From: Parafilimonas terrae
GTDB taxonomy: Bacteria > Bacteroidota > Bacteroidia > Chitinophagales > Chitinophagaceae
Length of the DNA: 64,000 nt
Assembly: GCF_900115755.1 (NCBI RefSeq)
Contig: NZ_FOXQ01000010.1
Location: 1-64,000 of the forward strand
Direction: 5' to 3'
The notes beneath the pieces were generated by a model that was not told where the DNA came from, made no database searches, and saw nothing but the letters and a program-made list of their open reading frames with translations. Position 1 is the stretch's first letter. The number at the start of each line of letters is the position of its first letter. Below, one piece after another: positions 15,606 through 23,987 of this stretch. Made by a program: the position numbers and the translations under genes.

Positions 15606-16614
15606 TTTCCATCACGCACAATCTGCACATTGCGAAAGCGGCGTTACCAGGAACCTTCTTCAAAATATAGGCGTTAAACAAATTACAGAACCGCTGGTGT
15701 TTGGCATGGGCGCAGGCTTGTTTTTTATATATATTCCTTTATTAAAAATAAGTGGCGGCCCCGCATTGGCATTCCGCTCTGTTCCCGGCATTATTTTTAA
15801 AAGAACCTGTCATTCTTTAGGCATTAAAATCATCCGCAAAAAATTTTCTTCAAAAGAAAAAGCAAAGGAAGAATTAGATAAAAAACTGAGCGAAGGCATG
15901 GCGATTGGTTGCCAGGTGGGCGTATATTATCTGCCTTACTTTCCCAAAGAATACCGTTTTCATTTTAATGCACATAACATTGTTGTGTTTGGAAAAGAAG
16001 ACGGCAAATATTTGATAAGCGACCCTATTATGGAATATCCAACAACCATGACAGATTATGAGTTGGAGCGTGTGCGTTTTGCCAAGGGCGCTTTAGCGCC
16101 ACGCGGACAAATCTATTATACCTTGGCAACAGAGCCTGTAACGGAAGAAAGAATAAAACGCGCCATCATTAAAGGCATAAAGCTGAATGTATTTCACATG
16201 CTAAAAATACCGGGCGCTTTTGCCGGTGTAAAAGGCATTGCTTTTCTTGGTAAAAGAATAAAAAACTGGCGTGATAAACTCGGCACCGAAAAAGCAGGTT
16301 TATACCTTGCCCAGGTGGTGCGCATGCAGGAAGAAATAGGTACCGGCGGCGGCGGCTTTCGTTATATGTACGGCGCTTTTTTGCAAGAAGCTTATAATTA
16401 TTTTCAGCATGATGAGCTGATGAAATTGTCAGAAGAATTTACCAAAGCAGGCGATCTTTGGCGCACAGCAGCCGTGCAGGCTTCAGGCATTTATAAAGGC
16501 AGGCTTGGCTCGCAGCAGGATTATAATATTATGGGTGATTATCTTGCCGAAATATCTGTAATTGAAAAACTGGCTTTTACAAAACTGGCCGCTGTAAATA
16601 AACAATTAAAATGA
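15595..16614 (+). CDS. BtrH N-terminal domain protein
   Basis: The N-terminus (HHAQSAHCESGVTRNLL) has the Cys of the BtrH_N cysteine-peptidase-like acyltransferase fold, with FGMGAGLFFIYIP nearby and HNIVVFGKEDGKYLISDP holding the likely His and Asp. BtrH moves an acyl group from an ACP to an acceptor in butirosin synthesis. By analogy this 339-residue protein could transfer or release the acyl chain from an ACP of the cluster. It overlaps its neighbours on both sides and precedes the ABC exporter. Confidence 0.8.
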   Translation: MASNFHHAQSAHCESGVTRNLLQNIGVKQITEPLVFGMGAGLFFIYIPLLKISGGPALAFRSVPGIIFKRTCHSLGIKIIRKKFSSKEKAKEELDKKLSEGMAIGCQVGVYYLPYFPKEYRFHFNAHNIVVFGKEDGKYLISDPIMEYPTTMTDYELERVRFAKGALAPRGQIYYTLATEPVTEERIKRAIIKGIKLNVFHMLKIPGAFAGVKGIAFLGKRIKNWRDKLGTEKAGLYLAQVVRMQEEIGTGGGGFRYMYGAFLQEAYNYFQHDELMKLSEEFTKAGDLWRTAAVQASGIYKGRLGSQQDYNIMGDYLAEISVIEKLAFTKLAAVNKQLK

Positions 16615-17351
16615 TACCGCCGGCTATTCAAATAACCAATCTCTGTTTTAATTACAGCGATCAGCAAAACCTGTTTACAGGTTTAAATTTAACGGTTGAA
16701 GCTGGCGACCGCTTTGGTTTATTTGGCCCTAACGGCGCAGGCAAAACCAGTTTAATGAGTTTAATGACAGGCCTTCTGCCCTTTCACGAAGGCAGCATTC
16801 ATTTGCTTGGAAACTCCGTTGAAAGAAATGATAAAAATGCAAAAAAACTTTTTGGTTTTGTACCGCAGGATTTTTCTTTTTATGAAGAACTTACACCCAA
16901 AGAAAATCTTGAATTTTTTGGCGCATGGAGCGGCCTCGGTAAACGTGAAATTGAGCAACGCAGCAATGAACTGTTTAACATCTTAGCGCTTGAACCTGTA
17001 AAGAATAAAGCCGTTAAAAAATTTTCAGGCGGCATGAAACGCAAGGTAAATCTTGCCATCGGCGTAATACATAATCCACGTTTATTGTTTTTGGATGAGC
17101 CCACTGTTGGCGTTGATATTGAAACACGGCAGGAAATTATTGCTTATTTAAAAAGGCTGAACGAAAGCGGCACCACGCTTATTTATACTTCGCACCAGTT
17201 AAGCGAGGCCGAAGAATTATGCAATAAAATAGCGCTCATAAGTAATGGAAAAATCATTGCTTTTGACACGCTTAATAATTTATTGCAGGAACATGGAAAA
17301 CAAGACCTCGAAGATTTATTTGTTCACCTAACCGGCAAGGCTTACGAATGA
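16611..17351 (+). CDS. ABC transporter ATP-binding protein
   Basis: ATPase of an exporter, 246 residues. Walker A is GPNGAGKTS near residue 40, the signature is FSGGMKRKV near 138, Walker B is LLFLDEPTVGVD near 158 and the H-loop is TSHQ near 190. The GMKRK signature is typical of ABC-2 drug and lipid exporters (DrrA/NatA type). The permease follows after a 30-codon ORF. It probably moves the resorcinol product or a precursor across the inner membrane. Confidence 0.93.
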   Translation: MIPPAIQITNLCFNYSDQQNLFTGLNLTVEAGDRFGLFGPNGAGKTSLMSLMTGLLPFHEGSIHLLGNSVERNDKNAKKLFGFVPQDFSFYEELTPKENLEFFGAWSGLGKREIEQRSNELFNILALEPVKNKAVKKFSGGMKRKVNLAIGVIHNPRLLFLDEPTVGVDIETRQEIIAYLKRLNESGTTLIYTSHQLSEAEELCNKIALISNGKIIAFDTLNNLLQEHGKQDLEDLFVHLTGKAYE

Positions 17352-17440
17352 AACCGCGCATGATATTTTTTTTCCTGCAAAGAGGTATATACATAGCGAG
17401 GTTACATGAGACCATTGAAAAAACAGATATGCACGAATGA
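17348..17440 (+). CDS. 30-residue ORF bridging the ABC genes
   Basis: An ATG at 17348 overlaps the ATPase stop (ATGA) and its own TGA at 17438 overlaps the permease ATG (ATGA). The 30 codons include MIFFFLQRGIYIA, a short hydrophobic patch, and are otherwise unremarkable. It may serve translational coupling across an 85-bp gap, may be a coding leader, or may be chance. The double 4-bp overlap is the only evidence. Confidence 0.35.
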   Translation: MKPRMIFFFLQRGIYIARLHETIEKTDMHE

Positions 17441-18714
17441 AACTTTGGGCAACCATACAAAAAGATATACGCATTTTATTCCGCGATAAAACAGGCCTGC
17501 TGCTGATGTTTGCAATGCCGGTTTTATTAGTGCTTGTGGTTACAGGCATTCAAAACAATAGCTTTGATGTAACCCATAAAAGCACTTTATCAATTATTGT
17601 CTGGAATAAAGATACCGGGAGCATAAGCCGTGAATTTGTTGATGCGCTTGATTCAACCGGCTTATTCCATCTTTCTTTTTACAGAAATATAAATGAAGAA
17701 AAACTGCGCAATGATATTTTGAAGAAAAATATGGCGGGCAGCATCATCATTAATAATGGCTTTTCACAGCAAATACTGGCAACATCAAAACAAACGGCAG
17801 GCAGGGCCTTGCAATCTTTCGGGCTGGAAAGCGATACAACGGGCACTGCTTTTTCAACCAATAAAAATCATTTAAAATTTTATTATAACCCTGCATTACA
17901 ACAATCGCTTAAAGCCTCAGTAGAAGGTTCTGTATTAAGCGCTTTGCAGATAATACAAAGCCAGGAAGTATTAAAACAATTATACTTTGCCATTAATGAA
18001 GCGCCGCTACCCGACTCTTTAAAAAAGCAGTTATTAAAAAGCGATATTGGCCTTGAAGCAATTCCGCTTACATCAAACGGGCAGGCAACCAATTTAAATG
18101 CAACACAACATAATGTTCCCTCATGGACTATTTTCGCCATGTTCTTTATTGTAATGTCACTCGGGGCCAGCATTGTAAGAGAAAAGCTCAGCGGCGCTTT
18201 CATACGTTTAAGAACATTGCCAACCAACTATTATATTTCACTGCTGTCAAAACAAATTACTTATCTCACTGTTACTTTTATACAAGCCGTTTTAATTTTT
18301 ACCATTGGCGCTTTAGTATTCCCGCTTATTGGTTTACCGGCGTTACAATTACCCGGCGATATTGGCGGTTTGATACTTGTTACGCTGGCATGTGGCTGGT
18401 GTGCTGTAAGCTACGCTTTATGTGTGGGCGTGTTTGCCAAAACACAGGAGCAGGCAAGTGCATTTGGCGCTGTATCCATAATTATATTGTCGCTGATTGG
18501 CGGTTTAATGGTACCGGATTTTATTATGCCGCAAGGCTTTAAAAGTTTAAGCAGCCTTTCACCTTTACACTGGTGCCTGCAGGCTTATTACGGTTTATTT
18601 TTACAGAATGGCAAACTTGGTAATGTTGCCATGTATATTTTATTTATCATTATTATTGCAGTTGTTTTACAATTAATTGTTTTGCTGCAATTAAAAAGAA
18701 AAAGATTTATTTAA
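17437..18714 (+). CDS. ABC-2 type transporter permease
   Basis: This 425-residue membrane protein has an N-terminal helix at about 21-38, a long periplasmic loop (to about 225) and five C-terminal helices, the ABC-2 membrane 3 layout. The FFIVMSLGASIVREKLSGAF region after the loop is typical. It pairs with the ATPase at 16611, and its stop directly abuts the ACP gene. It probably exports the cluster product. Confidence 0.9.
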   Translation: MKLWATIQKDIRILFRDKTGLLLMFAMPVLLVLVVTGIQNNSFDVTHKSTLSIIVWNKDTGSISREFVDALDSTGLFHLSFYRNINEEKLRNDILKKNMAGSIIINNGFSQQILATSKQTAGRALQSFGLESDTTGTAFSTNKNHLKFYYNPALQQSLKASVEGSVLSALQIIQSQEVLKQLYFAINEAPLPDSLKKQLLKSDIGLEAIPLTSNGQATNLNATQHNVPSWTIFAMFFIVMSLGASIVREKLSGAFIRLRTLPTNYYISLLSKQITYLTVTFIQAVLIFTIGALVFPLIGLPALQLPGDIGGLILVTLACGWCAVSYALCVGVFAKTQEQASAFGAVSIIILSLIGGLMVPDFIMPQGFKSLSSLSPLHWCLQAYYGLFLQNGKLGNVAMYILFIIIIAVVLQLIVLLQLKRKRFI

Positions 18715-18978
18715 ATGGAAACCTCAGAACTGAAACTTCAGCTTAAAAAGCAAATTATAGAGTTTTTAAACTTAACTGATCTTACGCCCGAAGATATTAA
18801 AGACGACGCCGAATTATTTGGCGAAGGTCTCGGCCTCGACTCAATCGATTCCCTCGAACTTATTGTGCTGCTTAACCGTGAATACGGCATTACAATTAAA
18901 GACCCAAAAGAAGGCCGCAAAGTGCTGATTGATGTAAACACGATGGCCGACTACATTCAGCAGCACAGAACAAAATAA
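18715..18978 (+). CDS. Acyl carrier protein (second)
   Basis: 87-residue ACP with a canonical LGLDSIDSLELIVLL motif; the Ser near residue 42 takes phosphopantetheine. It starts immediately at the permease stop, so it is co-transcribed with the exporter genes. Unlike the first ACP it keeps the standard DSI motif. It may be the carrier for the beta-ketoacyl or starter chain used by DarB. Confidence 0.92.
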   Translation: METSELKLQLKKQIIEFLNLTDLTPEDIKDDAELFGEGLGLDSIDSLELIVLLNREYGITIKDPKEGRKVLIDVNTMADYIQQHRTK

Positions 18979-19107
18979 ATTATACTTGAGTTGTTTTGCA
19001 GCCAATGGTTCCTGCACTGTTGCATCGCGGCGGCTGCATCTTCTTTCATAAAACAATCGCTGATATTTTTATAACGGCTCAAATCATTATTCCACAACAA
19101 TTCTTTA

Positions 19108-19150
19108 TAAAAGTAAAGGATACATTTTAGCAACGTACCCTTTACTTTTA
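19108..19150. terminator. Bidirectional terminator between ACP and M16 genes
   Basis: TAAAAGTAAAGGATAC (19108-19123) and GTACCCTTTACTTTTA (19135-19150) pair with one mismatch, with A/T-rich flanks on both sides. It separates the end of the dar cluster from the convergent protease gene. Confidence 0.65.
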
Positions 19151-19170
19151 ATACTATAATTAAAACGTCG

Positions 19171-21993
19171 TTACTTCTCCGGCATCAATACCGCTTTTAT
19201 ATAATTGTTCATGTTTAAATATTTAACGGCTGCTTCCTGTATATCTTTTGGCGTTACAGCCTGCGCTGCTTCATTATATTTCAATATCCAGTCAGGATTT
19301 TGCTTATCTATAAATGCACTGCTAAGGTTGGAAAGCCAGTAATCATTGTTCTTTATATCTGTTGCATATTGCTCCCTGATATTTGCTTTTACTTTTTCAA
19401 GATAAGTTGCTGCAACGCCATTTTGCTGCACATCTTTTATAATAACAAATAATGCCTTTGTTAAGGTGTCAACATTTTCAGGCGCACATGGAAACCGCAC
19501 AGTAACACTATAATGGTTATATGGCCTTGCCGTTATCAATCCACCCATACCGCCGCCATAAATGCCGCTCATGGCTTCACGCAATTGTTCAATAATTTTA
19601 ATATTCATTACTTCTGTAAGCATATCCAGCTTTAATGCATCTTCATAACTAAATTTAGCATCGCCTGTAAAAATGATGTTTACTGTGCTGCGCGGTTCAT
19701 TGCCTTTCTGTACCGTAAAATCTTTTACACCTTTAACCGGCCTTAAACCAACATCAGTGAATTTATTTTCTTTTTGTTTGCCTGGTAAACTTCCAAGATA
19801 TAAGGCCAGCAAGGGTTTGATGGAATCAACATTAATATTGCCAACAAACGTAAAATGCATGCCATACATATTGCTGTATATCTTTTTATAAACAGCCATA
19901 ACTGCATCAAGGTTAATGGCATCATAATCCGCAGGCTTTGGAATGCCTGAAGCCCATGGATTATTGTTGTACATCACTTTTGTAAGCGTATCGCTGAAAT
20001 AAGAATTTGGATTGGCCTGTATGTTTTGAATAAAGGCTTTTTGAGAAGATATAAATGCTTTGAATAAATTATCATCCCTTCTCGGTGCAGTTGCATATAA
20101 ATACAGCAACTGCAACATTGTTTCCACATCTTTTACATTGCAACTGCCTTGTATGCCCTCTTCTGATGTATTGATATATGGCTGAACACCGGCTGTTTTG
20201 CCCGCCATGAATTTACCAATATCTGTTGGCGACATATTGCTTACACCCATCGATTGTATAATGCTTGCGGCATTTTGAGCACTGAATTTATCTGCCAGCG
20301 GAAAGTTTTGATAACCGCCCCAGCGCCAGCCGTCAAATTGTATTTCATTATTCTTAAATGTGGTTGGTTTTAAGGTTACAGAAATACCATTGCTTAAAGT
20401 AATATCTGTAGTGCCTAACTCAGCATTCTTTTTCTCGCTGGTTATTTTACCGGCAACGGGTTGTTTATCCAGCAACGATGTGCCAACAGCATTTTCCGTA
20501 TAAGCTGTTATTGGCTGTTTATAGGCATCATTCAAAGCAGTTAACAAGCCTTCATCCGTAGGCAAATCTTTTGCATTATCTGGCGCCATCAATAAAGCAA
20601 ATTTGCCTTGTGTGCTTTCCATTTTTTTAGCAACAGCATTCACTTCAGCCAATGTTATTGTGGGTAATACCTGTTGCAAAAATTTATAGCGGTTGGCAAT
20701 GCCTGTTATAGGTGTGCCTTCCAAAAAGCTATTTACATAACCATCAACAAAGCGTGATGATTCTGTTTTATCAGCATCTTTATAAGCCGACTCGGTTTGA
20801 TTAAGCAGGCTTAGTTTAGCCCTGTCTAATTCCGATTGCAGGAAGCCATATTTTTTCACGCCTTCTGTTATTTTGGTAACAGAATCAATAGCCGCCTGTA
20901 CAGGTTTATCGCCCAGGAAAATAAAAGAAGTAAATGCCCTGTAACCGCGAATAAACTCCTGGAAGCTTGTTCCGGCAAACAGGAATGGCGGGTTGGCCTG
21001 CTGCGTTAATTCCCTTAAACGCTGGCCAATGATAGCATTGAATAAACCTTCTGTAATAGACTGCCTGTAATCGTTCCATGTAACAACGGGCGTATCTTTT
21101 TCTACATAATTAAATACCTGCAGTATAGTGTTGGTTTGTTCTTTATCCGTTAATACCATTGCCTTATTTTGCGTGCGCATTGGTATAGGAATAATAGATG
21201 GCCTTGGCACTTCATTGGCAGGGTTGGTAAAATGGCTGAAATGCTCTTCAATTTTTTGTTTGGCAACAGCCGGGTCAATATCACCTACAACAACAACGGC
21301 CTGCAAATCGGGGCGGTACCATGTTTTATAAAAACGTTCCAGCGTTGCGGGTTTAAAGTTTTTTAAAGTATCATCAATACCAATGGGCAAACGCTTTGCA
21401 TATAAAGAGCCATTGAATAATTCAGGGAAATATTTGGTGCGCATACGTTCACCGGCGCCTTTGCCCAGGCGGCTTTCTTCCAGCACAACACCTCTTTCTT
21501 TATTTATTTCAGCAGTATCGAGTAAAGCATTGCCGGCCCAGTCTTCCAGGATGGTAAAGCCGCTGTCAAGCTTGGCGGCATCATCAGAAGGAATAGGAAG
21601 AATATAAACAGTTTCATCAAAACCTGTATAAGCATTCAGGTCAGCGCCAAATTTTACGCCGATTGATTGCAAATAATTCACTATTTCATTCTTTGGAAAA
21701 TGTTTCAGACCGTTAAAATTCATGTGCTCCATAAAATGTGCAAGACCTTGCTGCGATGAGTCTTCCAGCACAGAGCCAGCGTTTACTACAAGCCTTAATT
21801 CCACTTTATTTTCAGGCTTTTTGTTTTGACGTATATAATAAGTTAAGCCATTGGAAAGCTTACCCACTATAACATTACTGTCAACAGCAATTTTGTCGTT
21901 AAGGTTAAACTGTGCATTAAGCGTACTGAAAAAAAATAAAGCAGCAGCTAAACATAAAAGTCTTGCAGTAAAGGTTTGAATTGTTTTAACCAT
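19171..21993 (-). CDS. M16 family zinc metallopeptidase
   Basis: 940-residue exported peptidase with a signal peptide and four M16 half-domains, as in PqqL-type proteins. The inverted zinc motif HFMEH sits near residue 86 (LAHFMEHMNFNG), with the distal Glu expected in the following LEESRLG helix. The second pair of domains lacks the motif, as is normal. The substrate is unknown; periplasmic peptide processing is likely. It stands alone on the minus strand between the pigment cluster and pheS. Confidence 0.92.
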   Translation of the reverse strand: MVKTIQTFTARLLCLAAALFFFSTLNAQFNLNDKIAVDSNVIVGKLSNGLTYYIRQNKKPENKVELRLVVNAGSVLEDSSQQGLAHFMEHMNFNGLKHFPKNEIVNYLQSIGVKFGADLNAYTGFDETVYILPIPSDDAAKLDSGFTILEDWAGNALLDTAEINKERGVVLEESRLGKGAGERMRTKYFPELFNGSLYAKRLPIGIDDTLKNFKPATLERFYKTWYRPDLQAVVVVGDIDPAVAKQKIEEHFSHFTNPANEVPRPSIIPIPMRTQNKAMVLTDKEQTNTILQVFNYVEKDTPVVTWNDYRQSITEGLFNAIIGQRLRELTQQANPPFLFAGTSFQEFIRGYRAFTSFIFLGDKPVQAAIDSVTKITEGVKKYGFLQSELDRAKLSLLNQTESAYKDADKTESSRFVDGYVNSFLEGTPITGIANRYKFLQQVLPTITLAEVNAVAKKMESTQGKFALLMAPDNAKDLPTDEGLLTALNDAYKQPITAYTENAVGTSLLDKQPVAGKITSEKKNAELGTTDITLSNGISVTLKPTTFKNNEIQFDGWRWGGYQNFPLADKFSAQNAASIIQSMGVSNMSPTDIGKFMAGKTAGVQPYINTSEEGIQGSCNVKDVETMLQLLYLYATAPRRDDNLFKAFISSQKAFIQNIQANPNSYFSDTLTKVMYNNNPWASGIPKPADYDAINLDAVMAVYKKIYSNMYGMHFTFVGNINVDSIKPLLALYLGSLPGKQKENKFTDVGLRPVKGVKDFTVQKGNEPRSTVNIIFTGDAKFSYEDALKLDMLTEVMNIKIIEQLREAMSGIYGGGMGGLITARPYNHYSVTVRFPCAPENVDTLTKALFVIIKDVQQNGVAATYLEKVKANIREQYATDIKNNDYWLSNLSSAFIDKQNPDWILKYNEAAQAVTPKDIQEAAVKYLNMNNYIKAVLMPEK

Positions 21994-22228
21994 AAGTAAG
22001 TTTTATGCCGATAAATGTAGTGCGTTAGCGATAAATAAAACATGCAATATTTTCAATATTTAAAAAATGCCATCAAAAAGTGTTGATTTTTCATGCAGGA
22101 CAAAGGAGCATAAAGAGAAATAATACAATCCTGCAGTTAAGGCAGTGCTTTCTGTGCAACAGAATTTCAAACTGCCTTTGGTTATACAAACAATTTCCTG
22201 AAAAGCAAGCTATACTTATCTTCGCGGC

Positions 22229-23257
22229 ATGGAACTATCAGCGCAAATTGAGCAGCATAAAAAAGAAATAGAAGCATTCACAGGTGAAAACAGTGAAGCT
22301 GCAGAAGCTTTCCGCATAAAATATCTCGGCACAAAAGGCATTGTAAAAAATATAATGCAGGAAATGAAAAATGTGCCGAACGATAAGAAGAAAGAAGCCG
22401 GCCAGCTATTAAACAGCTTTAAACAATTTGCCGAAGCAAAATATGAAACGCTGAAACAGCTATCAGTTGTCAGCCATCAGCCATCAGCCAAAAACATTGA
22501 TTATACTTTACCAGGTGATGATATAACTATTGGCACGCGCCATCCTTTAAGCATTGTGCGCAGCCAGATTATTTCCATTTTCAGCAGGCTTGGTTTTATA
22601 TTGGCTGAAGGACCCGAAATTGAAGACGACTGGCATAATTTCACGTCGATGAATATGCCTGAAAATCATCCGGCCCGCGATATGCAGGATACTTTTTATG
22701 TGCAGAAAAACCCAGACTGGCTTTTGCGCACACACACCAGCAGTGTGCAGGCCAGGGTAATGGAAAAACAAAAGCCGCCTATCCGCATTATTTGCCCCGG
22801 CCGTGTGTACAGGAATGAAACCATCAGTGCAAGGGCGCATTGTTTTTTTCACCAGGTAGAAGGTTTATATGTGGCAGAAAATGTAAGCTTCGCCGACCTA
22901 AAACAAACGCTTTACTTTTTTGTGCGTGAAATGTTTGGCAAAGACGTGAAGATACGTTTCCGCCCCTCCTATTTCCCGTTTACCGAGCCCAGTGCAGAAA
23001 TGGATATAGATTGTTTGATCTGTCATGGCAAAGGCTGTAATGTGTGCAAGCATACCGGCTGGGTGGAAATTTTAGGCAGCGGCATGGTGCATCCTAATAC
23101 ACTCAAAAATTTTGATATTGATCCTGAAATTTACACCGGCTTTGCTTTTGGTATGGGCATTGAAAGAATTTGCCAGCTTAAATACCGTGTAAACGATTTA
23201 CGCTTGTATTCACAGGATGATGTACGGTTTTTAAAACAATTTGCCGGCGTGGTGTAA
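22229..23257 (+). CDS. pheS: Phenylalanyl-tRNA synthetase alpha subunit
   Basis: Catalytic subunit of PheRS, 342 residues. An N-terminal coiled coil is followed by class II motifs: PEIEDDWHNFTSMNMPENHP, motif 2 near CPGRVYRNETISARAH, and motif 3 in GFAFGMGIERICQLKY. Residues about 78-88 (LSVVSHQPSA), between coiled coil and catalytic domain, are encoded by a heptamer repeat, probably an in-frame insertion tolerated in a linker. The beta subunit gene is not adjacent. The start at 22229 follows a TATCTTCG sequence by only a few bases. Confidence 0.95.
   Translation: MELSAQIEQHKKEIEAFTGENSEAAEAFRIKYLGTKGIVKNIMQEMKNVPNDKKKEAGQLLNSFKQFAEAKYETLKQLSVVSHQPSAKNIDYTLPGDDITIGTRHPLSIVRSQIISIFSRLGFILAEGPEIEDDWHNFTSMNMPENHPARDMQDTFYVQKNPDWLLRTHTSSVQARVMEKQKPPIRIICPGRVYRNETISARAHCFFHQVEGLYVAENVSFADLKQTLYFFVREMFGKDVKIRFRPSYFPFTEPSAEMDIDCLICHGKGCNVCKHTGWVEILGSGMVHPNTLKNFDIDPEIYTGFAFGMGIERICQLKYRVNDLRLYSQDDVRFLKQFAGVV
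22462..22489 (+). repeat. Heptamer repeat inside pheS
   Basis: Four consecutive 7-mers (ATCAGTT, GTCAGCC, ATCAGCC, ATCAGCC) are read in frame within pheS. The same style of 7-nt repeat is seen in several intergenic spots of this window (36.6, 38.1 and 54.9 kb), but here it is coding. Confidence 0.8.
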
Positions 23258-23501
23258 ATAAACTTAAGAGATATGTAACTACCAACGGTTTTGGTTTAAA
23301 ATATTAAACTAAAGCCGTTTTCAATTTATAAAGGCAATTTGGTAAGATACCTGTTTTTCCTTAACAAACTGCTGTTTTCAAACAAGTTTCACCATTATTT
23401 TTTTGCTTGAATTTTAAAAGAATTAGTACTACATTTATTCGAACAATTCGCCCCAACTGCGCAAAAAACAGCGGGCATTTCTTCACTAAAATTTAAATCC
23501 C

Positions 23502-23879
23502 ATGGTCGAAACAGAAATCTCCCAGTTTGCCAGGGAATGCAACGATTGGAGAGAAACATTGCGTTCCCATCGTGATGAATTGCACCAGATGCAAACCACA
23601 TTACAACAGGCAGTTAATCATCCGTTATCCAAAGAAGAACAAACAGAACTGGAGCACCTTCAAAACCAGTTACACATTCAGCTAATCAACATTCACGATC
23701 TTAAACACGCAGTTAAATTGCACGACCGCAAACTGCACACCGACGTCTCGGAACCTCCCGCATTTCCTGATAATGTTTCTGTTTATCACGAAAACCTTAA
23801 TGAAGATTATCATTCGCTTGAAAGCACAATAAGCGAACTACGCGAACAGATAGATAATTTCATACACCAGGTTCAGTAA
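23502..23879 (+). CDS. Hypothetical coiled-coil protein
   Basis: This soluble, acidic and His-rich protein of 125 residues is almost entirely helical, with heptad patterns at about 5-40 and 95-123 (HSLESTISELREQIDNFI). No signal peptide or known domain is seen. It stands alone between pheS and the EF-G paralogue. A role cannot be assigned. Confidence 0.75.
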   Translation: MVETEISQFARECNDWRETLRSHRDELHQMQTTLQQAVNHPLSKEEQTELEHLQNQLHIQLINIHDLKHAVKLHDRKLHTDVSEPPAFPDNVSVYHENLNEDYHSLESTISELREQIDNFIHQVQ

Positions 23880-23987
23880 AATCCGATAAATAAATTTCTT
23901 TAATAACCATTTGAATGAGGCAAAGGCTTTCGCATGCTGATAATTGCAGCATTCAAATGGTTTTCTCTTAATGATAAATTTTATGCT

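Noticed and set aside
18979-19107. Short open frames after the second ACP gene
   Set aside because: They run into the bidirectional terminator and have no start signal or known family.
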